Below, piece after piece: positions 34,466 to 35,296 of a stretch of 35,296 bases of DNA. Numbering within the stretch: the stretch's first letter is position 1; each line of letters opens with the position of its first letter. The stretch lies in the NCBI GenBank assembly GCA_001873075.1, contig MNYL01000192.1:1-35296 (forward strand). Reading direction: 5' to 3'. The notes beneath the pieces are model-generated. The model searched no databases. It was not told the DNA's origin and saw only the letters and a list, made by a program, of their open reading frames with translations. The position numbers and the translations under genes are program-made. Source of the DNA: Fibrobacteres bacterium CG2_30_45_31. GTDB taxonomy: Bacteria; Fibrobacterota; Fibrobacteria; Fibrobacterales; Fibrobacteraceae.

Positions 34466-35076
34466 TCCCTCTCTTGCTTGCATTCCCCGACCAGGCGGGC
34501 GTCAAAAGTACGAGAAATCCGTTTCACCGTATAATGGGGGCAACCACAGCTCAAAAGGGCATTCCACTCTATCTTGAATGTTTTTCCATAATACACTTTC
34601 AAAGAATCTCGATAATCTTCCCAGAAATAACGTGTTAAAGAAATGGTATCTACATGAAGCAACAAAGGAGGATCGGCCGATTTTTTCCTTTTGGCCTTTT
34701 CGGTACAATCTTCACAGGAAAATTTAGAATAGTCCCCACGATAACCATATTCTTCACCATTTCCAGATTCGTTATCATCAAACAAAAGTCCTTTGTCGAC
34801 AACATCCATCCGAAAATAATATTTCCAGTATACATGACCGCAATTATTCAGCGAATCCGGATATTCCCATTCAGAATCCCGGGGAATATCAATTTCTTTT
34901 AGTAAGTGAAAAGAATAGTGTTTATTGTCAGTTTCGGCGCATGTATTACAAATACTACATTCAGGTTCCGCTTTAAAAGAAACGCAAAATTCCGCAACAG
35001 GCTGAGCATTGCCAAGGCATACTCCAAAAAGCAGAATGCCACATAGAACAAGAATGCTTGCTACCCGAATTTTCAC
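34462..35076 (-). CDS. Secreted cysteine-containing protein of unknown function, shorter paralogue
   Basis: The 204-residue protein starts at a GTG that overlaps the stop of the acetyltransferase gene (GTGA). This start places a signal peptide (VKIRVASILVLCGILLFGVC) at the N-terminus; the longer open frame only reads antisense through the acetyltransferase region and looks spurious. It contains VAEFCVSF, CSICNTC, HLLKEIDIPRD, YYGKTFKIEWNALLSCGC and ends DARLVGECKQERE, which aligns with the first half of the next gene. No family is recognised. Coupling with both neighbours suggests one transcript. Confidence 0.7.
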   Translation of the reverse strand: MKIRVASILVLCGILLFGVCLGNAQPVAEFCVSFKAEPECSICNTCAETDNKHYSFHLLKEIDIPRDSEWEYPDSLNNCGHVYWKYYFRMDVVDKGLLFDDNESGNGEEYGYRGDYSKFSCEDCTEKAKRKKSADPPLLLHVDTISLTRYFWEDYRDSLKVYYGKTFKIEWNALLSCGCPHYTVKRISRTFDARLVGECKQERE

Positions 35077-35296
35077 AGCAGCCCCATTTTGGAATCTGCT
35101 TCCGTTATAGGCCGCACGGGCTTGCAGGGCGAACCGAAAGCCACATAGCCCGCGGGAATATCGCGCGTGACAACGCTCCCTGCGCCGATAACTGCACCAT
35201 CGCCAATGGAGACACCGCCGATAACGACTACATTTGCGGCTATCCATACGTTGTTCCCGATGTGGATCTCATCGGCATATTCGGAAACGGAAACGT
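35073..35296 (-). CDS. Hexapeptide-repeat acetyltransferase, C-terminal part (partial at window edge)
   Basis: Reading the minus strand from the window edge gives 73 codons: ADEIHIGNNVWIAANVVV, IGGVSIGDGAVIGAGSVV, TRDIPAGYVAFGSPCKPVRPI and a TGA. This is the left-handed beta-helix end of the maltose/galactoside O-acetyltransferase (LacA/Maa) family, which transfers acetyl from acetyl-CoA to sugars. The NVWIAANVVVIGGVSIGDG and GSPCKPVR segments are diagnostic of the class. The N-terminal part lies outside. It shares four bases with the following secreted-protein gene. The acceptor sugar is unknown. Confidence 0.85.
   Translation of the reverse strand, partial: VSVSEYADEIHIGNNVWIAANVVVIGGVSIGDGAVIGAGSVVTRDIPAGYVAFGSPCKPVRPITEADSKMGLL

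Noticed and set aside
34462-35247. Long version (261 codons) of the shorter secreted paralogue
   Set aside because: The first 57 codons are an Arg/Cys-rich out-of-frame reading of the acetyltransferase gene on the same strand; the GTG at 35076 gives a proper signal peptide.

Overview
The window looks like a chromosomal stretch from a plant-fibre-degrading member of the Fibrobacterota (Fibrobacter or a close relative). The evidence is a dense set of secreted polysaccharide-degrading enzymes, serine-rich linkers, CBM6 and CBM35-like modules attached to short C-terminal tails that end in basic or beta-rich sequence, and a CotH-type lipoprotein. This placement is inferred from protein style; no rRNA or other phylogenetic marker is present, and no tRNA, rRNA or CRISPR array was seen.

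Layout. (1) 118-1179: rsgA, a ribosome-assembly GTPase. (2) 1617-7598: a tightly packed six-gene signalling operon. It encodes a PAS-STAS RsbR, an RsbS, an RsbT kinase and an RsbX phosphatase (a stressosome module), followed by a hybrid histidine kinase and a REC/HD-GYP response regulator. No sigma factor is adjacent, so the likely output is two-component and cyclic-di-GMP signalling. A candidate sigma70-type promoter lies at 1516-1544 and a terminator-like palindrome at 7671-7697. (3) 7729-8556: a GH12 endoglucanase or xyloglucanase on the minus strand. (4) 8759-11105: a TetR-DUF2087 fusion regulator and a MATE transporter. (5) 11110-24737: a pectin-directed block with a PL1-type lyase, a putative secreted metallopeptidase (HExxH...E, DUF4859-like), a CotH lipoprotein, a PL11 rhamnogalacturonan lyase and a second PL1-type lyase. 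(6) 24797-25588: a PfkB sugar kinase resembling fructoselysine 6-kinase. (7) 26093-33298: a xylan/arabinoxylan-type block with a GH30_8 glucuronoxylanase, a GH5 enzyme and a GH54 arabinofuranosidase, each followed by CBM6 and a similar tail. (8) 33398-35296: a minus-strand operon of two paralogous secreted proteins of unknown function and the end of a hexapeptide acetyltransferase.

A family of short mobile-element remnants runs through the accessory part. Its right end reads AATTTTTAGAGGTGCCC. Five copies (ending at 7674, 14201, 21723, 28624 and 33396) all have the same orientation. One is beside a decayed IS5-type transposase, one is a 161-bp MITE with both terminal inverted repeats just upstream of the metallopeptidase gene, and one appears to sit in frame inside the N-terminus of a pectate lyase.

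The most interesting observations are a degenerate RsbT-like domain at the N-terminus of the hybrid kinase, a cysteine-rich PAS domain in RsbR, the mobile-element family among enzyme genes, a clustered TTACAC motif cut off from its likely gene by the MITE, the TetR-DUF2087 fusion with a dyad over its start codon, and two separate sets of shared C-terminal modules for pectinases and xylanases.
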